Source: Bog-532 sp963805255 (lineage in GTDB: Bacteria; Actinomycetota; Actinomycetes; Streptosporangiales; Streptosporangiaceae). From it: DNA of 64,000 nt. The notes beneath the pieces are model-generated. The model did not search any database, had not been told where the DNA came from, and worked only from the letters and a program-made list of their open reading frames with translations. A program made the position numbers and the translations under genes. This document shows, piece by piece, positions 16,249-24,744 of the stretch (the first letter of the stretch is position 1; each line of letters starts with the position of its first letter). Location: positions 186,001 to 250,000 of the forward strand of contig CAWDTK010000013.1 of the NCBI GenBank assembly GCA_963805255.1. The letters are read 5' to 3'.

Positions 16249-17233
16249 CTAGCTTTCCGCCGCGTGGCCGTCGGCGTGATCCCGGGTGCGCGGAGGCCTG
16301 ATCTCGCGCGGCAGGGCGAACGACATGCGCTCCCTGATGGCCTCGACTTCCTCCACGCTGTCGAAGCCCCGCTCCGCGAGCCAGCCGAGCACGCCGGCGA
16401 CGAGTTCCTCGGGGACCGACGCGCCGCTGCTCACGCCGACGGTACTGACCCCGTCCAGCCAGCGTTCGTCGATCTCCGATGCGTCGTCCACCAGGTAGGC
16501 CGCGGCCGCCCCCGAGTCCTTGGCCACCTCGACCAGGCGGACGGAGTTGGAAGAGTTCTGTGAGCCGACCACCAGGACGAGGCCGGATTGGCCGGCGATC
16601 TGCTTCACGGCCAATTGCCGGTTCTGGGTGGCGTAACAGATGTCGTCGCTCGGCGGAATCCAGCAGGGTGGGGAACCGGTCCCGCAGCGCGGCGACGGTC
16701 TCGGTCGTCTCATCCACCGACAGCGTCGTCTGAGACAGCCAGACCACCTTGGCCGGATCGCGGACGTCCACCGAACCGGCGCCTCCCGGGCCGTCCACCA
16801 GCCGGACGCGCGCGGGCGCCTCCCCGGTGGTGCCGATGACCTCTTCGTGACCCTCGTGCCCGATGAGCAGGATGTCGTAATCCTGCGCCGCGAAGCGCCT
16901 GGCCTCATTGTGCACCTTGGTGACGAGCGGGCACGTCGCGTCGATCACCCGAAGGCCCCGCTGCTGCGCCGTCTGCCGGACGTCGGGGGCGATCCCGTGC
17001 GCCGAGAACACCACCACCGAGCCGGGCGGTACGTCCGTATTCTCGTCAACGAACACCGCGCCGCGCTTTTCCAGCGATCGCACCACATGCACGTTGTGCA
17101 CGATCTGCTTGCGGACATAAACGGGGGTGCCGTAGCGCTCGATCGCCATCTCGACGGTCTGCACAGCCCGGTCGACACCGGCGCAGTAGCCGCGCGGCTT
17201 TGCCAGGAGGACACGCCTGGTGGTCACAGACAT
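16249..17233 (-). CDS. ispH: 4-hydroxy-3-methylbut-2-enyl diphosphate reductase IspH, frameshifted
   Basis: IspH makes IPP and DMAPP in the last step of the MEP pathway and binds a [4Fe-4S] cluster through three cysteines. Two are visible in the first frame (PRGYCAGVDRAV, IDATCPLVTKVH). The third lies in SDDICYATQNRQ, which is encoded in a different frame. The shift is at 16657-16658, where one extra A (T on the coding strand) breaks LLDPPSDD. Removing it restores a normal 327-residue protein ending at the TAG at 16249. IspH is usually essential, so this is likely a sequence error; if real, the product lacks a cluster ligand. ATG 17233 is used, with ATG 17242 as the alternative. It lies beside the xse genes, as in Mycobacterium. 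Confidence 0.9.
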
Positions 17234-17469
17234 GTCATCCATGTTAGGCGAGCGCAGGCGGCCCGCACCCGGTCGGATGGCCCGGACCGCGCGCGCCGGG
17301 CCCGCCGGCCGGTGGCCGGGCCTTGACAGGCGGTGATTCCCACTATTGCGGCGGCTCCGGCGAGACGCCAAGATACCGGCAAGGAAAACGCACCGACGAA
17401 GAGCGCGACCGGATCGCTCGCATATGGCATCCTGCACGTGTCCGTCCCCTTTCAGGGAGAGATTCGAAT

Positions 17470-18897
17470 ATGCGCTTCCCGCAGGTCAGCGAACGGGTCA
17501 AGGAGGCACCGGCGCACGCGCTGCGCGCCGTGTTCGCAACCATCGGCCAGGTTCTGCTGGTTACCGACCGGATGAAGAACAAGCCGGCCGAAGAGGAGCA
17601 GGTCACCAGCCCGCGCACGGATGAGCAGGCCGCCGGGGCCAGACCGCCCGCGGCCACCGGAGAGACCGCACAAGCCGGGCAAACGGAGCCGGGCGAAGAG
17701 TCCGCGCCCACCGCAGCGGCGGGCACCGCCACGGTGCCGGCCACCGCCGGCACGGCGTCTCCCAGGGCCGACCCCGCACCGGAGCCTCCTGCCGACGCTC
17801 CGCCGGCCGAAGCCACCGCCCCCGAGACGACCGCCGCCACCGCCCCCGAGACGACCGCCGCCACCCCCTGCGAGACGGCCGTGGCCGAGGCACCCACCGC
17901 GGAGGCACCTACCGCGGAGCCGCCCGCCGCGGAGCCGCCCGCCGCCGGGGCACCCGCGCCCAAGGCAGCCGCCGCCGAGACGCCCGCAGCCAAGCGGGGC
18001 AAGCGGACGGGAAACGTGCGGCTCCTGCCCGGCTCCGATGACACAGCCGCAGCCGAACGGGCCGTGCCAGGGGCCGCCGCCGGGGAAGCGGCGCCGCCCG
18101 AAACCGGGCCGCCGATCCCCAACTACGAGCAGCTGACGATCGCCTCGCTGCGCGCCCGGCTGCGCGGTCTCACAGTCGTTCAGGTCCGCGAGCTCATCGT
18201 GTACGAGCGGGCCCACGCCAACCGCCCGGACGTCATCGCGATGTTCGAGCGCCGCGTGACGAAGCTGGAAACCCCCGAAGGCTCAGCCGGCCCGGACCAT
18301 GACCCTGCAGACGTCGGCCGAATCGCCGGTCCCCGTCCGTACGGTGCTGCAACTCGTCGGCGGGTGGGTCTCCCGCCTGGGCCGTATCTGGGTGGACGGG
18401 GAGATCGCCGAATGCGCCCGGCGCGGCGGGACGGTGTTCCTGACCCTCCGCGACCCGGCCGCGGCCGTCTCGGTCCGGGTGGTCTGCACGCGTGCCGTAT
18501 TCGAAGCGGCCAATCCCCCGCCCAGCGAGGGGGCCCGGGTGGTCGTCTGCGCCAAGCCCGACTTCAACGCCACCCGCGGATCCTTCGCGCTGACCGCACT
18601 GGACATCCGGCCGGTCGGCATCGGCGAGCTGCTGGCCCGGCTGGAACAGCTTCGCCACAAGCTGGCCGCCGAGGGACTGTTCAGCCCCGAACGCAAACGC
18701 AGGCTCCCGTTCCTGCCGCGGGTGATCGGCCTGGTCTGCGGGCGCGATTCGGCCGCGCAGCGCGACGTGCAGCGCATCGCCGCGCGGCGCTGGCCGGCGG
18801 TATGCTTCCGGGTCGAGCAGGTGGCGGTGCAGGGACCGTACGCGGCCGGCGAGGTCACCGAGGCACTGAACCGGATGGATGGGTCGCCCGGGGTTGA
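17470..18897 (+). CDS. Lipid-droplet-associated-type protein, reading on into xseA
   Basis: The N-terminus (FPQVSERVKEAPAHALRAVF) and the C-terminal domain (TIASLRARLRGLTVVQVREL then IVYERAHANRPDVIAMFERR) match the actinobacterial lipid droplet-associated protein found between ispH and xseA (Rv1109c position). Between them is a long Ala/Pro/Thr/Glu linker. ATG 17470 has AGGGAGA upstream. The domain ends near 18270, yet the frame has no stop until 18897, overlapping xseA by 599 bases. Beyond about 18290 third positions are often A or T, so that part is not real coding sequence. The natural stop near xseA has been lost, or a base is missing. The functional product is probably about 275 residues. 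Confidence 0.7.
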   Translation: MRFPQVSERVKEAPAHALRAVFATIGQVLLVTDRMKNKPAEEEQVTSPRTDEQAAGARPPAATGETAQAGQTEPGEESAPTAAAGTATVPATAGTASPRADPAPEPPADAPPAEATAPETTAATAPETTAATPCETAVAEAPTAEAPTAEPPAAEPPAAGAPAPKAAAAETPAAKRGKRTGNVRLLPGSDDTAAAERAVPGAAAGEAAPPETGPPIPNYEQLTIASLRARLRGLTVVQVRELIVYERAHANRPDVIAMFERRVTKLETPEGSAGPDHDPADVGRIAGPRPYGAATRRRVGLPPGPYLGGRGDRRMRPARRDGVPDPPRPGRGRLGPGGLHACRIRSGQSPAQRGGPGGRLRQARLQRHPRILRADRTGHPAGRHRRAAGPAGTASPQAGRRGTVQPRTQTQAPVPAAGDRPGLRARFGRAARRAAHRRAALAGGMLPGRAGGGAGTVRGRRGHRGTEPDGWVARG

Positions 18898-19558
18898 TGT
18901 GATTATTATCGCGCGCGGCGGGGGCTCCCTGGAGGACCTGCTCCCCTTCTCCGACGAGTCGCTCATCCGCGCGGTCGCCGCGTGCCGGACTCCTGTCGTC
19001 AGCGCCATCGGGCACGAGCAGGACACGCCGTTGCTCGACTATGTGGCCGACCTCCGCGCGGCCACGCCGACCGACGCCGCCAAGCGGGCGGTACCCGACG
19101 TGACGGAGCAACTGTCCCTCATCGCGGGGCTGCGGGACCGGGCGCGCCGCTGCGTGCACGGCCGGATCGAGCGGGAGACGTCCTGGCTGGCCGCGGTGAC
19201 GTCGCGGCCCTCGATCGCCAATCCGGTGCGGGAAGTCGAGCGGCACCAGGAGCAGGTGGCCGCGCTGACCGGGCGCGCGCGACGGTGCCTGGGCACCGCG
19301 CTCGACCGGGCCGACGACGATCTGACCCACACCCGGGCCCGGCTGCTCGCCCTATCGCCCGCGTCGACGCTGCGGCGCGGCTACGCGATCGTTCAGCACG
19401 CCGACGACGGCGTGGTCCGCGCCGCCACCGAAGTATCCGGCGGCGAGCCGCTGACCATCCGGTTCGCTGACGACCAGCTCAGCGTGACAGCCGGCCGACC
19501 GCCCGGGAAAAAGCCCGGTCCGGCCGAAAGCCGCGCCGGCAACGCGCCCCGCCGGTAA
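18299..19558 (+). CDS. xseA: Exodeoxyribonuclease VII large subunit
   Basis: The 419-residue protein has an N-terminal OB-fold (about 20-115, including VWVDGEIAE-like strands) and the XseA catalytic region. Its motifs are VIGLVCGRDSAAQRDV, the DVIIIARGGGSLEDL loop, IGHEQDTPLLDYVADLRA, and a following coiled-coil. With XseB it degrades single-stranded DNA bidirectionally to oligonucleotides. The length is normal for actinobacteria. ATG 18299 starts inside the run-on frame of the preceding gene. xseB follows after 45 bases, so the two are probably cotranscribed. Confidence 0.95.
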   Translation: MTLQTSAESPVPVRTVLQLVGGWVSRLGRIWVDGEIAECARRGGTVFLTLRDPAAAVSVRVVCTRAVFEAANPPPSEGARVVVCAKPDFNATRGSFALTALDIRPVGIGELLARLEQLRHKLAAEGLFSPERKRRLPFLPRVIGLVCGRDSAAQRDVQRIAARRWPAVCFRVEQVAVQGPYAAGEVTEALNRMDGSPGVDVIIIARGGGSLEDLLPFSDESLIRAVAACRTPVVSAIGHEQDTPLLDYVADLRAATPTDAAKRAVPDVTEQLSLIAGLRDRARRCVHGRIERETSWLAAVTSRPSIANPVREVERHQEQVAALTGRARRCLGTALDRADDDLTHTRARLLALSPASTLRRGYAIVQHADDGVVRAATEVSGGEPLTIRFADDQLSVTAGRPPGKKPGPAESRAGNAPRR

Positions 19559-19603
19559 CTCGCGTTCCGCGGCGGCGGACGCCGATGGGGATAGGCTAAA
19601 GCG

Positions 19604-19939
19604 GTGGCGGACAGCGATCGCGGCGCGGCTGACGAACGGCCGGACGAGGCCGGTCAGCAGGCTGGGGCCCACGCTGAGGCGCACGCTGGGGCCAACGCTG
19701 GGGCCCACGCTGGGGCCCACGCTGGGGCACTGTCCTATGAGCAGGCCAGGGACGAGCTCGCCTCGGTAGTCAAGCGGCTGGAGACCGGCGGCCAGACGCT
19801 CGAGCAGTCGCTTGAGCTGTGGGAACGCGGTGAGCGGCTCGCCGCCGTCTGTGAGCGGCTGCTGGACGGGGCGCGGGCGCGGCTGTCCGCGGTGACGGCT
19901 GAGCGTTCCGGCGAGGGCGATCCCGACGCGCCGTTCTAG
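19604..19939 (+). CDS. xseB: Exodeoxyribonuclease VII small subunit with repeat extension
   Basis: The C-terminal 65 residues are a standard XseB helical hairpin (LSYEQARDELASVVKRLE, then TLEQSLELWERGERL). It binds the XseA coiled coil. The N-terminal 45 residues carry an unusual Ala/His/Gly-rich extension made of 12-bp repeats (19661-19729), encoding AGAH units. The GTG start at 19604 has only a weak ribosome-binding site. A start nearer the XseB core is not available as ATG or GTG without removing the repeats. The subunit identity is firm and follows xseA. Confidence 0.9.
   Translation: MADSDRGAADERPDEAGQQAGAHAEAHAGANAGAHAGAHAGALSYEQARDELASVVKRLETGGQTLEQSLELWERGERLAAVCERLLDGARARLSAVTAERSGEGDPDAPF
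19661..19729 (+). repeat. 12-bp tandem repeat at the xseB N-terminus
   Basis: Five copies plus a partial of GCTGGGGCCCAC with single-base variants encode AGAH/AEAH/AGAN tetrapeptides. The unit preserves frame. Confidence 0.9.
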
Positions 19940-19956
19940 CGCGCGGGCGCGGCGTT

Positions 19957-20535
19957 CTAGCGCTTCGCCGTCACTGGGCGCAGCGACGCGGCCAGCAGGC
20001 GAAGCTGGCCCCACGAGGCGTTGCCGGTGAGGACGATGGTGCTCCCGGCCGGGTCCGTTTCGAAGAGAGAGCGCTGATCCCGGCTGGCGTCCGCCGATGC
20101 GTGCCACGTCCGGCCGCCGGCCCGAACCGGCGGTGCCGGCGTGCCGCCGTTGGTCATCCGGCGGATGAACGCGGCCGGGGCCGCGTCGCTTTCCTCCACC
20201 GACGCGAGCGTCCCGGACGGTGCCAGGTAGCCGAGATGCCAGGTGGCCGTGCCCGCGCCGTTGGCGCCGCCGAGGGCCACGCCCGAGCTGACCGGCGACC
20301 ACGACAGCGGCAGCCCGGCCGGCGCCAGCACCGTGTACCGCGCGGCCCGCGTCATCGTGGCCAGATCGCCCTGATAGCTGACGCTGGCCGGCGAGCTGGC
20401 GTGCGGCAGCGGCACGGCCACGATGGTGATGAAGGACACCAGCAGCCAGGTCAGCACGGACCGGCCGCCGCGCAGCACCGGACGAACGGCCGGGCCGCCG
20501 CCGCGCACCGGATGGGGGACAGCGAGCACCGCCAT
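19957..20535 (-). CDS. DUF4245-domain protein
   Basis: The 192-residue product has one transmembrane helix near residues 25-45 and an extracellular domain with the PAGLPLSWSPVS and TWHLGYLAPSG segments typical of DUF4245. The family is actinobacterial, membrane-anchored and of unknown function, and is usually found next to xseB, as here. It converges on xseB with only 17 bases between stops. The ATG at 20535 immediately follows the stop of a small upstream gene, implying translational coupling. Confidence 0.85.
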   Translation of the reverse strand: MAVLAVPHPVRGGGPAVRPVLRGGRSVLTWLLVSFITIVAVPLPHASSPASVSYQGDLATMTRAARYTVLAPAGLPLSWSPVSSGVALGGANGAGTATWHLGYLAPSGTLASVEESDAAPAAFIRRMTNGGTPAPPVRAGGRTWHASADASRDQRSLFETDPAGSTIVLTGNASWGQLRLLAASLRPVTAKR

Positions 20536-20733
20536 TCAGCCCTGGCTCGTGATGTCGATGTGCCCGATGACGGCGAGCACGCCGTCGGCGAGCACCCGCG
20601 CGGCGGCCTCGTCCCCGCCGAGCGACACCTCAGCCACGGCCAGCATCAGGGCGCCGGCCGCGCTACGCTCGGAACCGCGCGTCAGCGTCTCGCCTGATTC
20701 CCTCACCGCGTGCTGTACTCCATCTGCCGACAT
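20536..20733 (-). CDS. Small conserved-looking protein upstream of the DUF4245 gene
   Basis: The 65-residue acidic protein is predicted to be mainly helical (SERSAAGALMLAVAEVSLGG) and ends DITSQG. It has no recognisable domain, signal or membrane segment. Its stop directly abuts the DUF4245 start, and its codon bias is good, so it looks real. The function is unknown. Confidence 0.55.
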   Translation of the reverse strand: MSADGVQHAVRESGETLTRGSERSAAGALMLAVAEVSLGGDEAAARVLADGVLAVIGHIDITSQG

Positions 20734-21198
20734 CGCCTGCCCAGCGCCCTCCGGGTCCCGCCGCTTCAGGTGACCAGGGACCAGGCTACGCGGAACTGGC
20801 AGCTGTATTTCATAAGCTCATCACCGATCATGGGTGAGGCCAGATGGCAGAACGAACGCTCGTGACGTAACGGGAGGGACGGCCGGAAGCCAGTCGGCGA
20901 CGTGAGCACGAACACCACGCCTGACCAGCCCGGTCCGGGCGACGTGAACCCGCTACCGGAGCCAGGCAAGCACCCGCCCGACCGGAACCTGCCCTGGAAC
21001 TGGCCACGGTCACCCAGACGTCCCGGCCGCCGGTGCCGGTATGCCGCTTCCGGTGGGGCCGGCCGGCGCGACCACGGTGGGAGGGGACGGCCCCGGCCCA
21101 GGCCTGTTCGGCTGGATGATCCACGGACCTAACGCGGGCCGCGGCGCAATCCGGCCAAGCGCTGTACGAGCCGGGGCACATCGTGCTACCCGTAATCC
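20734..21198. other. 465-bp intergenic region
   Basis: The region lies between the small minus-strand gene and the glutamine-synthetase-like gene. A short GTG-initiated frame at 20902-21132 has good third-position bias for about 35 codons and then loses it. It could be the remnant of a small Pro-rich protein, but I do not call it. Divergent promoters are expected here. Confidence 0.35.
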
Positions 21199-22632
21199 AT
21201 GACCGACACAGCCGGAACCGCGGCTGCCGCGGGTAACCAGGCCGGCCTGGGCGTGGCAGGCACCGTGCTGCAACGGGCCCGGGCCGGGCAGATCTCGCTG
21301 GTGCGGTTCCTGTACGCCGACCACGGCGGGATCATCCGCGGCAAGGCCACGCACGTTTCGGGCCTGGAGGCCCGGATGGCCAGCGGTATCGGGCACACGG
21401 TCGCGATGATGGCGATGAACATGCTCGACCACCTCCAGCCGGTCGAGGGCATGGGACCGGCCGGTGAGGTCCGGATCGTGCCCGACCCGCAGACGTTCGT
21501 GCCGCTGCCGTACGCGCCCGGCTCGGCCGCGATGGTGTCGGACCTGGTGCAGCCGGACGGTCAGCCGTGGGAGGCCTGCGCGCGGACCTTCCTCAAGCAG
21601 GCCATCGCCGAACTGGCGGCCGAGGGGTACGCCATGCGCGCGGCGTTCGAGCCGGAGTTCACGCTCGGCCAGCGCGAGCCGGACCCGGACGGCGGCCCCG
21701 ACCGCCTGGTCCCCGCCGATGACAGCCTGTGCTACTCATCCACCGGCTTTCAGCGCGCCCACGACTTCGTCATGGACCTGGTTCAGGCGCTGGAGGCGCA
21801 GCGGCTCGAGGTCGAGCACTACTATCCCGAGCTGGGCCACGGCCAGCAGGAAGTGGTGATCCGGCACGCCCCGGCGCTGCGCGCGGCCGACAATCACCTG
21901 CTGTACCGGGAGACGGTCCGGGGGGTGGCGTTCCGGCGCGGGGTGTGGGCCAGCCTCGCGCCGAAGCCCGTGGCCGGCCAGGCCGGGAACGGCACCCACC
22001 TGCACGGGTCGCTGTTCAAGGCCGGCCCGGACGGCGCACCGTCCGGGCGGAACGTCCTCGCCGACGCCACCGACCGGTACGGCCTGTCGGAGACCGGCTA
22101 CCGCTTCATCGGCGGCCTGCTCGCGCACCTGCCCGCGCTCACGGCACTGACCTGCGGCAGCGTCAACAGTTACCGCCGTCTCGCCCCGCAGATGTGGAGC
22201 AGCGCCTACACCGTCTACGGGATGGACAACCGGGAGGCCGCGGTGCGGATCGCGTCCGTGCTGCGCGGCGACCCGGCCAGCTCGGTCAACCTCGAGCTGA
22301 AGCCGTCGGACTCCAGCGCCAACCCCTACCTGGCCCTCGGCGCCTTCATCTACGCGGGCCTGGACGGGATTCGCGGCAAGCTCGATCCGGGTGCGGCGGT
22401 GAACGTGGATCCCGCCACTCTTTCCGATGCCGAACGGGACCGGCTCGGGGCCCGCCGCCTGCCTGACTCTCTCGACGCGTCGCTGAACGCCCTGGAGGCG
22501 GACGATCTCTTGATGACGGCGCTCGGCCCGCTGCGGAGCCGGGCCTACCTCGCGGTCAAGCGGTCCGAGGCGGCCGGCTTCGCCGCGCACGACGCCGCCT
22601 ACGAGTGCTTCCACCACTTCACCAAGTTGTGA
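21199..22632 (+). CDS. Glutamine synthetase family protein (GlnA-like ligase)
   Basis: The 477-residue protein has the glutamine synthetase beta-grasp N-terminal domain and catalytic domain. These include FEPEFTLG (metal-binding glutamates, about 153), QQEVVIRHAP, GNGTHLHGSLF (about 267) and NSYRRLAPQMW (about 325). The C-terminal segment NLELKPSDSSANPYLALG corresponds to the usual E-x-R region. It differs from typical GlnA in its N-terminus (RFLYADHGGIIRGKA), placing it among GlnA-like ligases that act on amines or unusual amino acids; the substrate cannot be told. The ATG at 21199 has no clear ribosome-binding site. The gene stands alone. Confidence 0.85.
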   Translation: MTDTAGTAAAAGNQAGLGVAGTVLQRARAGQISLVRFLYADHGGIIRGKATHVSGLEARMASGIGHTVAMMAMNMLDHLQPVEGMGPAGEVRIVPDPQTFVPLPYAPGSAAMVSDLVQPDGQPWEACARTFLKQAIAELAAEGYAMRAAFEPEFTLGQREPDPDGGPDRLVPADDSLCYSSTGFQRAHDFVMDLVQALEAQRLEVEHYYPELGHGQQEVVIRHAPALRAADNHLLYRETVRGVAFRRGVWASLAPKPVAGQAGNGTHLHGSLFKAGPDGAPSGRNVLADATDRYGLSETGYRFIGGLLAHLPALTALTCGSVNSYRRLAPQMWSSAYTVYGMDNREAAVRIASVLRGDPASSVNLELKPSDSSANPYLALGAFIYAGLDGIRGKLDPGAAVNVDPATLSDAERDRLGARRLPDSLDASLNALEADDLLMTALGPLRSRAYLAVKRSEAAGFAAHDAAYECFHHFTKL

Positions 22633-23233
22633 TCCGGGGGCAACGAAGCTGTGATCCGGGGCGACGCGCGGATCCCGGCAAACGGGGTAAAACCGCAGCT
22701 CATTGGCCGTATACGGACAGGGCGCGCGCGTTGGGTGGCGCTGGCTGGCGCTGGCTGTTTTCGGCTATTTTTTCCCCAGATTTTCCCACCCGCGCTGCCT
22801 CGCCTCCCTGCTCACTTGTCTCTTGTCTCTTAAGCAGACGGGGCGTAGCGTCCGAATTCGGATGTGTCCGTCTATCAGACGTATGGACGGGTCTGGGATT
22901 CCTTCCAGGCTGCGCACAGCCAAGCCGAGGTCACGTATGCCAGTACCTGCCCTTCGCGGGACTCTGCTCGTCGTAACCGGCCGCCGGGCACTGCTTTGCG
23001 TCAGCGAGGCGCAGCCGGCCCGCGGGCGACCTCGCCGGGAAGCACCGAGGTCACCGCAGCTTCTGGCATGCCGAGCCGTATCAAGACGGGGATGACCGGA
23101 CTTTCATGGACTCCCGCGATGCCTGACGGTCCCGCTGCCATGGCCTCGGCCGAAGTTCCCCGCCGGCCGCTGCCAGCCGAGGGCTACGACTTCCACCCGC
23201 TTGCCGGCGATCCCAGAACCAAGAGGAGCAGCA
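22633..23233. other. 601-bp intergenic region
   Basis: I see no supportable gene. It holds a directly repeated TGTGATCCGGGG motif just after the upstream stop, a lower-G+C stretch with runs of T near 22758-22790, and a short palindrome CGTCTATCAGACG around 22868. The promoter of the DUF4331 gene presumably lies in the right half. Confidence 0.35.
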
Positions 23234-24247
23234 ATGTCTAATCACTTCAGCGCTGACAATCTCAAGTTCCCCGGCGATGACAGGCGCCTGGACCTGACCG
23301 ACCTGTTCGTCTTCAGGGCGTCAGACAACCCCGAACATCACCACGCGCTATTTCACCGTCATCCGCCCGCCATGACGGTGCTGATCATCGACTCGAACCC
23401 GACCAGCGCCCCGCCGCCCATACCCGCTCCGGTGACCGGCCCGGAATTCCACCCCAACGCGGTCTACCGGATCAACATCGACACCGACGGCGACGCGCAC
23501 GCCGACGTCGCGTTCACCTTCACCTTCTCCGCGTTCGAGAACGGCACGCAAACCGGGACCGCCTGGTACGCCACCGGCAGCGAGGCCCGTCAGCCCGAGC
23601 CGGCCGGCGAACAGCTCACCGACTCCCTGCCGGTCAGCTTCGACGGCACGGCCCGGCCCGTCCAGGCCGGCACGATCCGGCTGTCCGCCGCGCTGCGCAG
23701 CGACCCGTTCTTCGCCGACGTCGAGGGCGCGCTGCACGGGTTCAAGTGGACCGGGCACGACGACTTCGCCGGCAACAACGTCGACTCCATCGCGCTGGAG
23801 GTACCCACCGACATGCTCGGCGACGGCCCGGAGATCGGTATCTGGGCCACGATCAGCCTGCGCAAGGACGGCACGCTCGAGCCGATGGACCGCGGCGGGC
23901 ACCCGACCATCAACCCGTTCATCAACCCCGACGGCGAGAAAAACCTCTACAACTCCCGGCAGCCAGCCAACGACGTCGCCAACTACCTGGGGCCGTGGTC
24001 CAAAATCCTGGAAAACGGCGGCTACACACCCGAGGCGGCCAGGGCAGCAGCCCTGCAGGTATTGCCCGACATCCTGCACTACGACCGCACCAAGCCCGCC
24101 ACCTACCCCAACGGCCGCATCCTCACCAACGACGTCTACAGCGCCCGCTTCGCCTGGCTGAGCAACGGAAAGATCCCGCCGGCCGACCTCAAACCCCACG
24201 GCGACCTGCTGGCCCAGTTTCCCTACCTCGGCCCGCCGAATCCCTGA
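23234..24247 (+). CDS. DUF4331-domain protein
   Basis: The 337-residue protein matches DUF4331. It starts with SNHFSADNLKFPGDDRRLDL, followed by TDLFVFRA, an NAVYRINIDTDGDAHADVAF strand and a long beta-rich body with an acidic GHDDFAGNNVDSIALEVP segment. Family members are mostly secreted or surface beta-sandwich proteins of unknown function. No signal peptide is seen. ATG 23234 is preceded by AAGAGGAG at five bases, which settles the start. It appears monocistronic. A G+C-rich short remnant follows. Confidence 0.85.
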   Translation: MSNHFSADNLKFPGDDRRLDLTDLFVFRASDNPEHHHALFHRHPPAMTVLIIDSNPTSAPPPIPAPVTGPEFHPNAVYRINIDTDGDAHADVAFTFTFSAFENGTQTGTAWYATGSEARQPEPAGEQLTDSLPVSFDGTARPVQAGTIRLSAALRSDPFFADVEGALHGFKWTGHDDFAGNNVDSIALEVPTDMLGDGPEIGIWATISLRKDGTLEPMDRGGHPTINPFINPDGEKNLYNSRQPANDVANYLGPWSKILENGGYTPEAARAAALQVLPDILHYDRTKPATYPNGRILTNDVYSARFAWLSNGKIPPADLKPHGDLLAQFPYLGPPNP

Positions 24248-24351
24248 CCGGAAGATCTAGATCGGCTCCATGCCGCCGCCGGGTCGACTGACGGTGGACG
24301 TCGGCTGCGGCGAGGCCGCAGACCCGAGACCTTTACATACCTGCGGGGGAT

Positions 24352-24582
24352 GTGGGCTTCTGGCAGGGCGCGTTCCGTGATGTGGACGACCCCGCGTATC
24401 CGACGGCGCGCAAGGTCATCGAGGCCCACGAGCCGTGGTCGGTCGAGGTCCTGTACGGGGGCCAGGAGGGCGGGCAGCGGGTGGTCACCAGGTTCAGCGT
24501 GCTGTCGCGCCATAGCGAGGACGGCGACTGGATCACGTCGGTCGCCAGGCACTGGAACATCGACCGTCCCGACCCGCGATAA
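24352..24582 (+). CDS. Short protein, possibly a 3' remnant of a larger gene
   Basis: The 76-residue open frame has excellent third-position G+C and ends RHWNIDRPDPR. The same frame continues upstream to a stop near 24289 without any start codon, reading DLYIPAGDVGFWQGAF across the GTG I use. This suggests the C-terminal part of a larger gene whose 5' end is gone, or a very short protein with an unusual start: GGGGGA lies only one base before the GTG. The repeated aromatic and acidic residues resemble small actinobacterial hypothetical proteins, but I do not recognise the family. Confidence 0.5.
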   Translation: MGFWQGAFRDVDDPAYPTARKVIEAHEPWSVEVLYGGQEGGQRVVTRFSVLSRHSEDGDWITSVARHWNIDRPDPR

Positions 24583-24744
24583 CGGGCACTGATCATGACC
24601 GGCGACGTGCCTCCGCTCGACCGGGCAGTTCGAGGACGGCGACTGGCGCAAGACCAACCCGCGCGGCCGCTTTAGCTGGCTGGCTGCCGCCGCGACTGGC
24701 GGTGGCGGCCAGCTTCGTCTGATGGGTGGCTCGGACCAGGCTGG

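Noticed and set aside
15779..16650. Continuation of the ispH frame to 15779 as a C-terminal fusion
   Set aside because: The shifted frame contains the true IspH C-terminus and stop at 16249; the extension is Arg/Gly-rich noise overlapping DUF6542.
20902..21132. Short Pro-rich GTG frame upstream of the glutamine-synthetase-like gene
   Set aside because: Good bias only for about 35 codons, ribosome-binding site too far, no family; not enough to call.
22864..23241. Plus-strand frame ahead of the DUF4331 gene
   Set aside because: Mixed codon usage, no recognisable domain, and the DUF4331 start with good ribosome-binding site overlaps its end.
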